From Acidimicrobiia bacterium (GTDB taxonomy: Bacteria > Actinomycetota > Acidimicrobiia > Spongiisociales > UBA5794): DNA of 10,112 nt. The stretch's first letter is position 1. Each line of letters starts with the position of its first letter. Positions 1 through 6,006 of this stretch are shown piece by piece. The notes below the pieces were generated by a model, which was given only the letters and a program-made list of their open reading frames with translations, searched no databases and was not told where the DNA came from. The position numbers and the translations under genes were made by a program. The stretch covers positions 1-10,112 of the forward strand of contig JAUXCV010000043.1 in NCBI GenBank assembly GCA_030618675.1, read 5' to 3'.

Positions 1-92
1 GACTTGAGTTGGTCGTAGCGCTCACGTCCGGCCTTTGCTCCGAGGACGAAGCCGACACCGAGACCGAGGATGAGACCTGTTCTGAACTTCAT
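1..92 (-). CDS. YtxH-like small membrane protein, 5' part only
   Basis: Only the first 30 codons are visible; the gene runs off the left edge. The N-terminus begins MKFRTGLILGLGVGFVLGAK and continues AGRERYDQL. This is a short positive start, one Gly-rich hydrophobic helix (about residues 5-19) and then a charged A-G-R-E-R-Y-D segment. That layout is typical of the small YtxH-domain membrane proteins common in actinobacteria, whose function is poorly known. The ATG at 90-92 is the only sensible start. A GGGAG that could serve as ribosome binding site lies inside a hairpin (102-120), about 11 bases from the start, so translation may depend on that structure. The gene is transcribed away from the neighbouring tRNA-Asn and is host flank, not island. 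The family call rests on the N-terminus alone. Confidence 0.6.
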   Translation of the reverse strand, partial: MKFRTGLILGLGVGFVLGAKAGRERYDQLK

Positions 93-101
93 AGTCCGTG
101 A

Positions 102-120
102 TTCTCCCACATCGGGAGAA
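102..120 (-). promoter_or_regulatory. Perfect inverted repeat in the leader of the YtxH-like gene
   Basis: TTCTCCC (102-108) and GGGAGAA (114-120) form a perfect 7-bp stem with a 5-nt loop. The hairpin sits 9 bases upstream of the minus-strand ATG at 92 and contains the only GGGAG that could act as Shine-Dalgarno. It could be an operator for a dimeric regulator or an RNA hairpin hiding the ribosome binding site; the sequence does not decide between them. Confidence 0.35.
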
Positions 121-193
121 CCCATGTTCAGGCAGGGGAGTTGAGGTTGTCGCCTGGTATCCTGCGCGCCGTTCGTCGTATCGGCGAACACCT

Positions 194-267
194 TCCGGGG
201 TAGCTCAGTTTGGCAGAGCAGCGGACTGTTAATCCGTTTGTCGTGGGTTCGAGTCCCACCCCCGGAG
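194..267 (+). tRNA. tRNA-Asn (anticodon GTT)
   Basis: The 74-nt sequence folds as a complete tRNA. The acceptor stem is TCCGGGG (194-200) with CCCCGGA (260-266) and discriminator G267. The D stem is GCTC/GAGC. The anticodon stem is 221-225 with 233-237, and the 7-nt loop CTGTTAA has anticodon GTT at 228-230. The T arm is GTGGG-TTCGAGT-CCCAC. The 3' CCA is not encoded, because CCG follows. The gene is the integration target of the island to its right: its 3' part from base 221 recurs exactly at 6548-6595, so the integrated element restores an intact tRNA. Its own terminator now seems to lie 6.3 kb away at 6601-6642. Confidence 0.97.
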
Positions 268-268
268 C
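221..268 (+). repeat. Attachment-site copy at the tRNA end of the island (att, left)
   Basis: 48 bp are identical to 6548-6595. The repeat begins exactly at the first base of the anticodon stem and ends one base past the tRNA discriminator. The bases just outside differ (A220 against G6547; C269 against G6596). A tRNA 3'-half repeat next to a tyrosine recombinase gene is the standard signature of site-specific integration. Crossover is probably within the anticodon stem-loop region, by analogy with other tRNA-targeting tyrosine recombinases. Confidence 0.93.
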
Positions 269-327
269 CGCTATATCCCTTGCGGCATAAGAGTTTCCGT
301 CGCAGACGACGTTTCACTCATGAACCA

Positions 328-348
328 CGGGGCGCGGAGAGGGCGCGA
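328..348 (+). repeat. Candidate integrase arm-type site, left end
   Basis: CGGGGCGCG, then GAGA, then GGGCGCGA. The same arrangement occurs in the same orientation at 6403-6423 with TATA as the middle four bases (19 of 21 positions equal). GGCGCG recurs at 331 and 342, one helical turn apart. An inverted GCGCGAA (TTCGCGC, 352-358) follows. The position between the att repeat and the int gene is where arm sites of tRNA-targeting tyrosine recombinases usually lie; binding by this integrase is inference. Confidence 0.4.
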
Positions 349-368
349 CAATTCGCGCAGCGGCTCGT

Positions 369-1454
369 CTAGTGAACGGTTCCTGTTCGTCGATTCGTTT
401 CCAGGCGCTCCGCGATTTCATCCCTCGAGTCCTCGTAGAGATGTCCGTAGACATCCATCGTGACGCGGATGCTCGAATGGCCGAGGTGCTCCTTGATGTG
501 CCGAGGATGTGCGTCGGCAGCGATCAGGAGCGAGGCGCAGGTGTGGCGCAGATCGTGCGGTCGCAGCCCATCCTGGTCGATCTCGGTGATCGCCGGGAGC
601 CACACGTTGCGTCGGAAGTTCGACGACCGTAGCGGTGTCCCGGAATCCGTGGTGAACACGAGGCTGTCAGGGCCGCCATCGGTGAACCGTCCGACGTGGG
701 CACCGAGCGCATCGGCGACGAAGGGTGGGATTGCGATGGTTCGGCTCTCCCAGGTCTTCGGCGGCACCGCATAGAGCTTGCCATTGACCTCAGACAGCGT
801 CTCGACGACCTCGATCCGCCGGCGGAGCAGGTTGACTCTTCCGAGCTTGAGCCCTACTGCCTCGGCCCACCGTATCCCGCCGTAGGCGAGCACGAAGATG
901 AGCGCCGCATATCGTTCGGGCACCGCGCCAACGAGGTCGTCCACCTGTTCAGCGGTGAGGAACTTCGGCGGTCTTCGCGTGGCGCGAGGTAGAGGAGTGC
1001 CTACCGCCGGATTCATTGTCAGACGGCGCGCCCGGACCGAGGCTTTGAGGATCATCGACAGCAACTGGTGCGCCTGTCGGATGCGACTTGAGGAGAGGCC
1101 CGAATCCGTCAGCTCGATCACCCACGCTTCGATCATGTAGGGGTCGATCCCTGAGAGCGGCATCTCGCCGAACTGAGGCAGGAGATGGACACGCAGGAGT
1201 GACTCGTACCCGGCGAGGGTCTTGGGTTTGAGATGACGCCTTGTCTCGAGCCACTCGGTTGACCACTCGGAGAAGGACATGCGAGCAAGACGAGGGTCGG
1301 TCCATTCGGCGCGATCGAGATTGGCTTGCTCATTGCGTAGCCACTTCTGAGCATCGATCTTGCGATCGAATGTCCGGTTGCGTGTGCCCCTGCCGGGGAT
1401 GGCGAGCCGCGCCTTCCAGCGGTCATTCGGTGTCCTCGTGATCCACTTGCTCAT
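369..1454 (-). CDS. int: Tyrosine recombinase / site-specific integrase
   Basis: This 361-aa phage-type integrase catalyses integration and, with Xis, excision of the island at tRNA-Asn. From the N-terminus it has a short beta-rich arm-binding domain (about 1-50), a SAM-like core-binding domain (about 58-145, with W64 and L75-K76-P77-K78-T79) and the catalytic domain (about 165-350). The catalytic residues are visible: R195 (in GGIRWAEA), K233, H300-x-x-R303 (in PHDLRHT), H326 (in LGHSS) and the nucleophile Y336 (in MDVYGHLY). The length is normal for the family. I chose the ATG at 1454 because GGAGG lies six bases upstream; a longer frame to 1568 adds 38 residues unlike any integrase. The stop lies about 100 bp from the att repeat. 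Xis is encoded just upstream on the same strand with a 43-bp gap, so the two are probably one transcript. Confidence 0.95.
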   Translation of the reverse strand: MSKWITRTPNDRWKARLAIPGRGTRNRTFDRKIDAQKWLRNEQANLDRAEWTDPRLARMSFSEWSTEWLETRRHLKPKTLAGYESLLRVHLLPQFGEMPLSGIDPYMIEAWVIELTDSGLSSSRIRQAHQLLSMILKASVRARRLTMNPAVGTPLPRATRRPPKFLTAEQVDDLVGAVPERYAALIFVLAYGGIRWAEAVGLKLGRVNLLRRRIEVVETLSEVNGKLYAVPPKTWESRTIAIPPFVADALGAHVGRFTDGGPDSLVFTTDSGTPLRSSNFRRNVWLPAITEIDQDGLRPHDLRHTCASLLIAADAHPRHIKEHLGHSSIRVTMDVYGHLYEDSRDEIAERLETNRRTGTVH

Positions 1455-1497
1455 CGGTCCTCCGTCGGCGCGCGTCGTTCCATTGCGATTGTGACGC

Positions 1498-1692
1498 TCA
1501 GGTGTGACACGTTTGTGCGATGCGGTCTTCGATCCAGCGTTCGACGTCGCTCCATTGGAAGCGTACATGTCGGCCGACCCGGAAGCCGGGCGGGCCTTGG
1601 CGGCGGTATCGCCACGCGTAGATGGTGGCGATGGGAACGTTGAGATAGTCGGCGAGGTCCTGGGAGGAAATCAGCGGTTCGAGATGTTGCAT
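1498..1692 (-). CDS. xis: Excisionase-like HTH_17 (MerR-fold) DNA-binding protein
   Basis: The protein is 64 aa. Residues 7-55 match the small winged-helix excisionase/HTH_17 pattern: LISSQDLADYLNVPIATIYA (helix-turn-helix), then R28-Y-R-R-Q-G-P-P-G-F, then the wing V39-G-R-H-V-R-F, ending W47-S-D-V-E-R-W-I. The P-P-G-F-R-V-G-R-H core is highly typical of actinobacterial island Xis proteins. It probably binds near the att sites to direct excision and may also repress its own promoter. It lies immediately upstream of int on the same strand. No good ribosome binding site precedes the ATG at 1692. A copy of the TGACAGGG motif (1713-1720, minus orientation) lies 21 bp upstream, so the promoter region is probably controlled there. 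Confidence 0.85.
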   Translation of the reverse strand: MQHLEPLISSQDLADYLNVPIATIYAWRYRRQGPPGFRVGRHVRFQWSDVERWIEDRIAQTCHT

Positions 1693-2266
1693 GCGCCGAT
1701 CATGCGACCTGACCCTGTCAGCCCGCGCTCATTTGACGCTCAACCGGTGATCATTTCCGGATCCGACACCGTACCGGGTGAGCGTTCCGACAGCCGACGC
1801 TGATCCAGGCGGAGCACGGTTTTCGGGCCAGTTGGAGGGTTTCTGACAGGGCTACTGACACTCTACTGACAGGGTTACTGACACTCTGCTGACAGGGTTG
1901 GACCGTCTCATCCCCGGTGGTGGAGCGACCAGGATGCTGTTGGCTGCGGGAGAAATCCCGGCATTCGTCTCACACGAGTCAGCCGGGCGGCATTCGACGT
2001 GCTCTTGTGTCCGCCGTAGAGGTATCACCTGCCGTTCTCGCCTTGCAGCGGCCGGGAAAGCGGGACAGGCGCCCACAAATCCGCAGTCGTGCCCTTCGAT
2101 GTCGACCAGCAAACTAACGTCCCAATGGTGTACGACGCCGACGTTGCGTACCCCCGTCCATAAGCTATCCGGCGAACTCGAACGACCCGGATCACGAAAA
2201 TGGTCACGAAATGACAGGGTCCTCCTCGACAATGTCGACATGAACCACATCCGAAGGAGGAACCCG
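1693..2266. other. Non-coding control region between the xis-int and leader/SEC-C transcription units
   Basis: These 574 bp separate two divergent units. Two overlapping long frames exist (minus 1852-2331, plus 1898-2422), but neither shows a recognisable domain or a plausible start signal. The region holds five of the six TGACAGGG copies found in the window: one at 1713-1720 (minus), the array at 1843-1897 and one at 2212-2219. TGTCGACA (2233-2240) and the strong ribosome binding site AAGGAGG (2254-2260) for the leader ORF are also here. The layout suits a shared regulatory region. No clear promoter hexamers stood out. Confidence 0.6.
1843..1897 (+). repeat. Helically phased CTGACA array (23-bp direct repeats)
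   Basis: TGACAGGG occurs at 1844, 1867 and 1890, exactly 23 bp apart, and TGACACTCT occurs between them at 1856 and 1879. Seen as hexamers, CTGACA starts at 1843, 1855, 1866, 1878 and 1889, with spacings of 12, 11, 12 and 11. Five sites therefore face the same side of the helix. Further TGACAGGG copies lie at 1713-1720 (inverted), 2212-2219 and 2351-2358 (inverted). Such an array suggests cooperative binding by a regulator, an Xis-type protein or a replication initiator; the sequence does not show which. Confidence 0.75.
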
Positions 2267-2422
2267 ATGTCACCGCACCACCGACAGGACCGAACCGCCA
2301 CCGATGCGCGAACTCGCCGATGTCCAGCCACAAGCGCGCTCGCGCATCAACCCTGTCAAATCACACACGCACATGCAACAAGTTGCCCGATGTGTACATG
2401 TACACATCAGAGCTGGCGTTGA
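2267..2422 (+). CDS. Short Cys/His-rich leader ORF, coupled to the SEC-C gene
   Basis: This 51-codon frame has an excellent ribosome binding site (AAGGAGG, 2254-2260, six bases before the ATG at 2267). Its TGA stop overlaps the next ATG as TGATG (2420-2424), the classic layout for translational coupling. The peptide is basic and rich in Cys (C19, C30, C40, C43, C45) and His (H4, H5, H27, H34, H36, H47) and ends with C-P-M-C-T-C-T-H. I recognise no family. The codons near its end also form the 20-bp palindrome at 2389-2408. It may simply be a leader that delivers ribosomes to the SEC-C start, which lacks a good site of its own, or a small metal-binding protein. The signal for translation is strong; that the peptide itself matters is uncertain. 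Confidence 0.45.
   Translation: MSPHHRQDRTATDARTRRCPATSALAHQPCQITHAHATSCPMCTCTHQSWR
2389..2408. promoter_or_regulatory. Perfect 20-bp palindrome before the SEC-C gene
   Basis: GATGTGTACA followed by TGTACACATC is a perfect 20-bp dyad ending 13 bases before the ATG at 2422. As DNA it resembles an operator for a dimeric helix-turn-helix or ribbon-helix-helix protein. As RNA it folds into an 8-bp stem with a CAUG loop directly upstream of the SEC-C start. It overlaps the end of the leader ORF, so ribosomes on the leader would melt an RNA form. An inverted TGACAGGG copy lies 31 bp further upstream (2351-2358). Confidence 0.6.
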
Positions 2423-2934
2423 TGGACATGGATCGGGGCACGCTGGCGAGAATCGATCGGAAGCTGCTCGCCGGTCTCAGTGATGACGAGGCGTATCGCA
2501 CGGTGAGGGTGCCGGCGATCGCAGCGAAGTGGTCGACGTGGAAGCGGTACTGCGATTCTGTGGGGATCTCGATGGGTCGAGCCGTCACCACGCTCATCGA
2601 CCGAGAACTCATCAGCGTGTTCGGTGAACACACCGCCGAGGAGGAGCCTGTGTTCGCTCAACGGGCCACAGAAGAGCTCGCGAGTCGAGAGGCGAAGATC
2701 GAAGCCCGAGAACGAGAGGCCGACGCGGAGGGGGCACGGATACGCCGGTGGAGTGAACGTCTGAGACGTTGGGAGGGTGAACTCGGGGCCCGGGAGCAAC
2801 GGGCCGAATCTATGTCAAAGCTCACGTCACGTCACTCGACGGGTCGCGACAAGATCGGGCGCAACGAACGCTGCCCCTGCGGGTCAGGCCTCAAGTACAA
2901 ACACTGCCACGGCATGACCGGCAACCGCTCATAG
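2422..2934 (+). CDS. SEC-C zinc-knuckle protein with predicted coiled coil
   Basis: The protein is 170 aa in three parts. Residues 25-65 resemble a small DNA-binding-like segment (VPAIAAKWSTWKRYC, then GISMGRAVTTLIDREL) of the kind seen in actinobacterial plasmid and island proteins. Residues 72-132 are very rich in E, R, A and Q and probably form a coiled coil. Residues 146-164 are a SEC-C metal-binding motif, I-G-R-N-E-R-C-P-C-G-S-G with ligands C151, C153, C162 and H163. SEC-C occurs at the end of SecA and in many unrelated proteins as a zinc-binding protein-interaction module. No SecA domain is present here. I chose the ATG at 2422 because of the TGATG overlap with the leader ORF; an in-frame ATG at 2320 would run through the palindrome. 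It may be a regulator acting on the adjacent repeats, but that is inference. Confidence 0.75.
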   Translation: MDMDRGTLARIDRKLLAGLSDDEAYRTVRVPAIAAKWSTWKRYCDSVGISMGRAVTTLIDRELISVFGEHTAEEEPVFAQRATEELASREAKIEAREREADAEGARIRRWSERLRRWEGELGAREQRAESMSKLTSRHSTGRDKIGRNERCPCGSGLKYKHCHGMTGNRS

Positions 2935-2979
2935 AGATTCTCTTATGGGCGGTCTCGATTCGTTGTCGGTGCGGCGGTC

Positions 2980-2985
2980 TAGGCT
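2980..2985 (+). promoter_or_regulatory. Possible -10 element for the alkylsulfatase gene
   Basis: TAGGCT fits the actinobacterial TAnnnT pattern and lies 29 bp before the GTG at 3015, which would give a leader of roughly 23 nt. No convincing -35 hexamer is present at 16-18 bp, so the call is weak. Confidence 0.25.
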
Positions 2986-3014
2986 TCGTTGGAGTCATCT
3001 AGAAAGGTCCTGGT

Positions 3015-4691
3015 GTGACGAATCCGTACGATGTTGAGCGTTCTTGGCCGGACTATTTCTTGGAGCATCGTCGCCTGACGGTCGAGAAGCAGGGCACGTA
3101 CCAGTGCGGTGATCTCCCCGTCTGGACGGTTTACTGTCCCTTGGGTCTATTGGGCAACAGCACCATCATCGAGGGTGACGACGGCCTGATTGTCTATGAC
3201 ACAGGAGTCAATGCGGAGGCAGGCGCCCATATCGCGTCGGAGATTCGCAAGATCTCGGATAAGCCGATCAAAGCGATCTTCTACTCGCATCACCACGGCG
3301 ATCACCACGGGGGCACTTCGGCAATCGTTGATCGCTCCGACGTCGACGCTGGCAAGGTCGTCATCTATGCCTGGGACAACCACGACGAGGAACGCCGCAA
3401 CGAGTTCGGAGAGATCGGGATCCGTCAGGCCATGGGTATCGCCTACTACGGCGGAGCGTTCCTCGCCGCCGAGGATATGCACCACCACGGAATCGGGCTG
3501 ATCCCTGCAGGGGGTACTCCCGGGTTCATACCCGAGACCTCCACACTGTCGGCCAATACCGAACTGACCATCGCGGGCGTCACGCTCAACGTGTTCTACA
3601 CCGGTGGTGAGGCGATCTCGGAGTTCGGGATCCATATCCCTGAGTTCGACATGGTGATCATCGCCGACGAGTTCTTCACCGGTATCCCCAACATGCATAC
3701 CATCAGAGGATCGAAGCCACGATTGCCGGACAACTATGTCGCTGCGCTCGACCGGGTTCTTGATATCCGACCCGAGTGGCTCCTCGGTTCTCACATCATG
3801 CCGATCCAGGGCAAGGATTTCATTGAGGAGACGATCACCCGCTACCGCGATGCGACCCAGTACATGTGGGATCAATCAATCCGGTTGATCAACAAGGGAT
3901 ACACGGCTGTTGAGTTACAACATGCTCTCAAGGATATGCCCGACCACTTCTGGGATCCGCCGTACTCGGTCCCGATGTATGGGACGCCGTTCACCACCGT
4001 GCCGGAGTTCTTCACCGGGTGGGTGAGTTGGTTCACCGGGGACGCGACGGACATGTTCCCCTCGGAACCGAAATCGAAGGCGGAGCGGTTCGTGGCTCTC
4101 ATGGGCGGAAGCGACGCCACACTCGATGCTGCCAAGGCGGCGCACGCCGACGGTGATCATCAGTTCGCAGCCGAATTGGCTCAACTCGTTGTGAGAGCAG
4201 AACCAGACAACGAGGATGCGAGGCTTGTAAAGGCAGCTGCGTTGCGTGCCCGCGGGTATCAGGAACTGAATCCGATTGCCCGCTCCTGGTATCTGACCGG
4301 TGCGCTCGAACTCGAAGGCGTTGTCGACCCGAATGCGGTCTTGGGTGCCATGATGGGCATGCTCGGCTCGGAGGAGACTGCGCGCAACACGGTCGGCGCT
4401 TGGCGATACAAGCTCGACGCTGAAGCTGCAGGCGACAAGCGTCTAACCGTAGGAATACGGGTGACCGACACCGGTGATGAGATGACCGTGCGTTTGCGCA
4501 ATAGCGTCCTCGTCGTTGACGACGGTATCGATACCGACGCTGATGCCATCATCGAGGCCACGACGTCGCAGCTTGCTGACTCATCTCAACTCACAGGGAT
4601 ATCCACTGTTGCTGGCGACGCCGGAGCCTTCACCCGGCTCGTTGAACTTCTCGACTTCGAGATCATCGGCTTCAAGATGCATCAACGCTGA
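3015..4691 (+). CDS. Alkylsulfatase-type metallo-beta-lactamase-fold hydrolase with SCP2-like C-terminus
   Basis: The protein is 558 aa and probably hydrolyses alkyl sulfate esters to alcohol and sulfate with two zinc ions (SdsA1/BDS1 family). Residues 35-270 are the metallo-beta-lactamase fold, with the ligand motif H92-H-H94-G-D96-H97. Further candidate ligands are E200, E219 (in IADEFF) and H260 (in LLGSH). The family signature P-N-M-H-T-I-R-G follows at 225-232. Residues 275-440 are the helical dimerisation region, including the A-R-S-W-Y segment. Residues 445-558 resemble the SCP2-like lipid-binding domain. No secretion signal is seen, so it is probably cytoplasmic, and it is somewhat shorter than secreted relatives. 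The GTG start is preceded by AGAAAGG at 3001-3007. A 14-bp inverted repeat follows the gene. It is island cargo, and the natural substrate cannot be read from sequence. Confidence 0.88.
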   Translation: MTNPYDVERSWPDYFLEHRRLTVEKQGTYQCGDLPVWTVYCPLGLLGNSTIIEGDDGLIVYDTGVNAEAGAHIASEIRKISDKPIKAIFYSHHHGDHHGGTSAIVDRSDVDAGKVVIYAWDNHDEERRNEFGEIGIRQAMGIAYYGGAFLAAEDMHHHGIGLIPAGGTPGFIPETSTLSANTELTIAGVTLNVFYTGGEAISEFGIHIPEFDMVIIADEFFTGIPNMHTIRGSKPRLPDNYVAALDRVLDIRPEWLLGSHIMPIQGKDFIEETITRYRDATQYMWDQSIRLINKGYTAVELQHALKDMPDHFWDPPYSVPMYGTPFTTVPEFFTGWVSWFTGDATDMFPSEPKSKAERFVALMGGSDATLDAAKAAHADGDHQFAAELAQLVVRAEPDNEDARLVKAAALRARGYQELNPIARSWYLTGALELEGVVDPNAVLGAMMGMLGSEETARNTVGAWRYKLDAEAAGDKRLTVGIRVTDTGDEMTVRLRNSVLVVDDGIDTDADAIIEATTSQLADSSQLTGISTVAGDAGAFTRLVELLDFEIIGFKMHQR

Positions 4692-4710
4692 CACAACCGA
4701 TCCGCATGCC

Positions 4711-4754
4711 GCCCATATCGAAGCGCCTTGACACGAAGAGGCTTCGATATGGGC
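4711..4754 (+). terminator. Long hairpin after the alkylsulfatase gene
   Basis: GCCCATATCGAAGC (4711-4724) and its exact complement GCTTCGATATGGGC (4741-4754) form a perfect 14-bp stem with a 16-nt loop, 20 bp past the stop. No T run follows (CCCTGG), so it is not a textbook intrinsic terminator; hairpins without a U tail are often proposed as terminators or RNA-stabilising ends in high-G+C actinobacteria. It separates the two cargo genes, which are therefore probably separate units. Confidence 0.55.
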
Positions 4755-4858
4755 CCCTGGTGGCTGTTGGATACCGCGGGCCATTCCTCCACCAAGTCAG
4801 ACTCGCCCTGGCACGCTGGTAGATGGCGTTCGGAACTCGAGACGAATGCTGGCCAACC

Positions 4859-4864
4859 TACAAT
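4859..4864 (+). promoter_or_regulatory. Possible -10 element for the patatin-like gene
   Basis: TACAAT is one base from TATAAT and lies 57 bp before the ATG at 4921, predicting a leader of about 50 nt. No clear -35 hexamer is found at the usual distance. Confidence 0.3.
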
Positions 4865-4920
4865 CGATATGAGTAGCCAGATCACGCAGTGTGGTTGAGG
4901 ACACGAGAGGGAATGAATAG

Positions 4921-5700
4921 ATGTCGAGACCTCAGAACGAGATTGGGACCGTTGGGCTCGCCTTGAGCGGCGGTGCCGTGCGTGGTGCCGCGCAGATCGG
5001 CGCGATCGCCGTCCTTGAAGAGAACTCTGTTCCTATCCACATTGTCTCCGGTACCAGCGCGGGCGCTGCTGTGGGTGCACTCTATGCCGCCGGCACATCC
5101 ACAGGCGAGATGATGGATTTCATGAGTCAGCTGAGTTGGCCCAAGACGACGCACTTCGAGGGGTGGAAGAAACTCGGGCTGTTCTCCACAAACCCGTTTC
5201 GTGACCGCCTGCGGCATGCGATAGACGATGCGACGTTCGCCGATCTTGAGAAGCAACTGGTCGTTGTTGCCTGTGATGTGCTCAGCGGTGACCGTGTCCT
5301 GCTCACCGAGGGGGACGTCGTGACGGCGATTGGCGCGAGTACAGCGATCCCAGGACTCTTCACGCCTGTTGAGTACGAAGACCGGCTCCTCATCGATGGC
5401 GGCATCGTGGACAACTATCCAGTGACCGCTCCGTACGAAGCAGGAGCGGAGGTCGTTATCGGAATCGACATCGGTGCCCATCCGGGCCAACACGCTCCAA
5501 GCAATTTCATCGATATGCTCATCGCTTCGATGGAGGTGCGGAATAAGTCCACAGGCGTGCGCGTCGCCGATGTCGATATTGAGCCCGATGTTCGCGAGTT
5601 CTCGTCGTTTGACTTCGATTCGATATCCGAGATGTACGAGCGCGGACGCCAAGCGGCTGAAGCAGCGATGCCCGAGATCGAACAGCTCCTCAGTGCGTAG
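4921..5700 (+). CDS. Patatin-like phospholipase / lipid acyl hydrolase
   Basis: The protein is 259 aa, with one patatin domain covering nearly all of it (about 10-225). It carries the three patatin landmarks: the oxyanion-hole motif G17-G-A-V-R-G22, the nucleophile elbow G44-T-S46-A-G48 and D159-G-G, whose Asp completes the Ser-Asp dyad. The P144-G-L-F-T-P and D164-N-Y-P segments are also typical. Size and layout match the bacterial RssA-like, single-domain, cytoplasmic members, which hydrolyse fatty acyl esters of lipids. No signal peptide is seen. The ATG at 4921 has a GAGAGGGA ribosome binding site just upstream. Paired on the island with an alkylsulfatase, it may take part in the breakdown of surfactant-like or lipid substrates, but the physical pairing is the only support for that. 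Confidence 0.92.
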   Translation: MSRPQNEIGTVGLALSGGAVRGAAQIGAIAVLEENSVPIHIVSGTSAGAAVGALYAAGTSTGEMMDFMSQLSWPKTTHFEGWKKLGLFSTNPFRDRLRHAIDDATFADLEKQLVVVACDVLSGDRVLLTEGDVVTAIGASTAIPGLFTPVEYEDRLLIDGGIVDNYPVTAPYEAGAEVVIGIDIGAHPGQHAPSNFIDMLIASMEVRNKSTGVRVADVDIEPDVREFSSFDFDSISEMYERGRQAAEAAMPEIEQLLSA

Positions 5701-5782
5701 GGCCTGTGGCCCGAAGTACGTCGGTGTTCGTCGCTTCGACTCCTACGTTGCAGCTGGTCGCCTGCCCGATCTCGACCAGTAG

Positions 5783-5944
5783 TCCGATATCAGGCAGGCA
5801 AGCAAGCCGCTGGTGGGAGAACTCGAGGGCTTGTGGTCGGCGCGACGTGGCGACTACCGAATCATCTACGAGATCTTTGAAGACGAGCAGATTGTTCTGA
5901 TCCATCGTGTGCAACACCGCAGGGACGTGTACCGGCAGCGTTGA
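5783..5944 (+). pseudogene. RelE/ParE-superfamily toxin remnant (C-terminal half)
   Basis: The open frame after an in-frame TAG (5780-5782) encodes about 53 residues. They include KPLVGELEGLWSARRGDYR and then I-I-Y-E-I, ending H-R-R-D-V-Y-R-Q-R. This is the C-terminal half of a RelE-type mRNA interferase: the P-L-x-G-E-L, W-S-A-R-R-G-D-Y-R and H-R-x-D-V-Y-R blocks are diagnostic. The N-terminal half, roughly 40 residues, is absent: the same frame upstream is blocked by the TAG and does not read like RelE, and there is no start codon before the conserved part. No antitoxin gene is visible, because the patatin gene ends only 80 bp before. It is probably the broken relic of a toxin-antitoxin pair on the island. 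The alternative, a frame error in the sequence, would also need a missing antitoxin. Confidence 0.8.
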
Positions 5945-5979
5945 CCGTGCCCAACCGCACGACTGTGCGCGCTCCGCGC

Positions 5980-6006
5980 GCGAAACGCTGCGAAACCACG
6001 CGAAAC
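5980..6006 (+). repeat. Triple GCGAAAC repeat at exact 10-bp spacing
   Basis: GCGAAAC occurs at 5980-5986, 5990-5996 and 6000-6006, one helical turn apart each time. Related GCGAAA copies at 6420 and 6430 are also 10 bp apart. The repeat starts 36 bp after the RelE remnant. It could be part of the excision/integration complex binding region, or a relic of the lost toxin-antitoxin operator. Confidence 0.5.

Noticed and set aside
1455..1568. 38-residue N-terminal extension of the integrase
   Set aside because: It overlaps the xis 3' end and is low-complexity; GGAGG lies correctly before the ATG at 1454.
1843..1897. Iterons of a replication origin
   Set aside because: No replication initiator gene or A+T-rich unwinding region is seen; kept only as a phased binding array.
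1843..1897. CRISPR array
   Set aside because: The repeats are 23-bp units without unique spacers, and no cas gene is present.
1898..2266. Upstream extension of the leader ORF to 1898
   Set aside because: The added part resembles nothing apart from a short A-A-G-E-I-P-A-F stretch vaguely like excisionase sequence; the strong ribosome binding site at 2254-2260 points to the ATG at 2267.
1852..2331. 159-aa minus-strand frame in the control region
   Set aside because: No recognisable motif or good start signal, and it runs through the repeat array; treated as chance.
2320..2421. Longer N-terminus of the SEC-C protein from the ATG at 2320
   Set aside because: It would run through the 20-bp palindrome and has no ribosome binding site; the TGATG overlap favours 2422.
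3147..3875. 242-aa minus-strand frame opposite the alkylsulfatase gene
   Set aside because: Mirror frame of a gene with clear metal-ligand motifs; no domain of its own.
4882..5652. 256-aa minus-strand frame opposite the patatin gene
   Set aside because: Mirror frame of a gene with all patatin motifs; no recognisable content.
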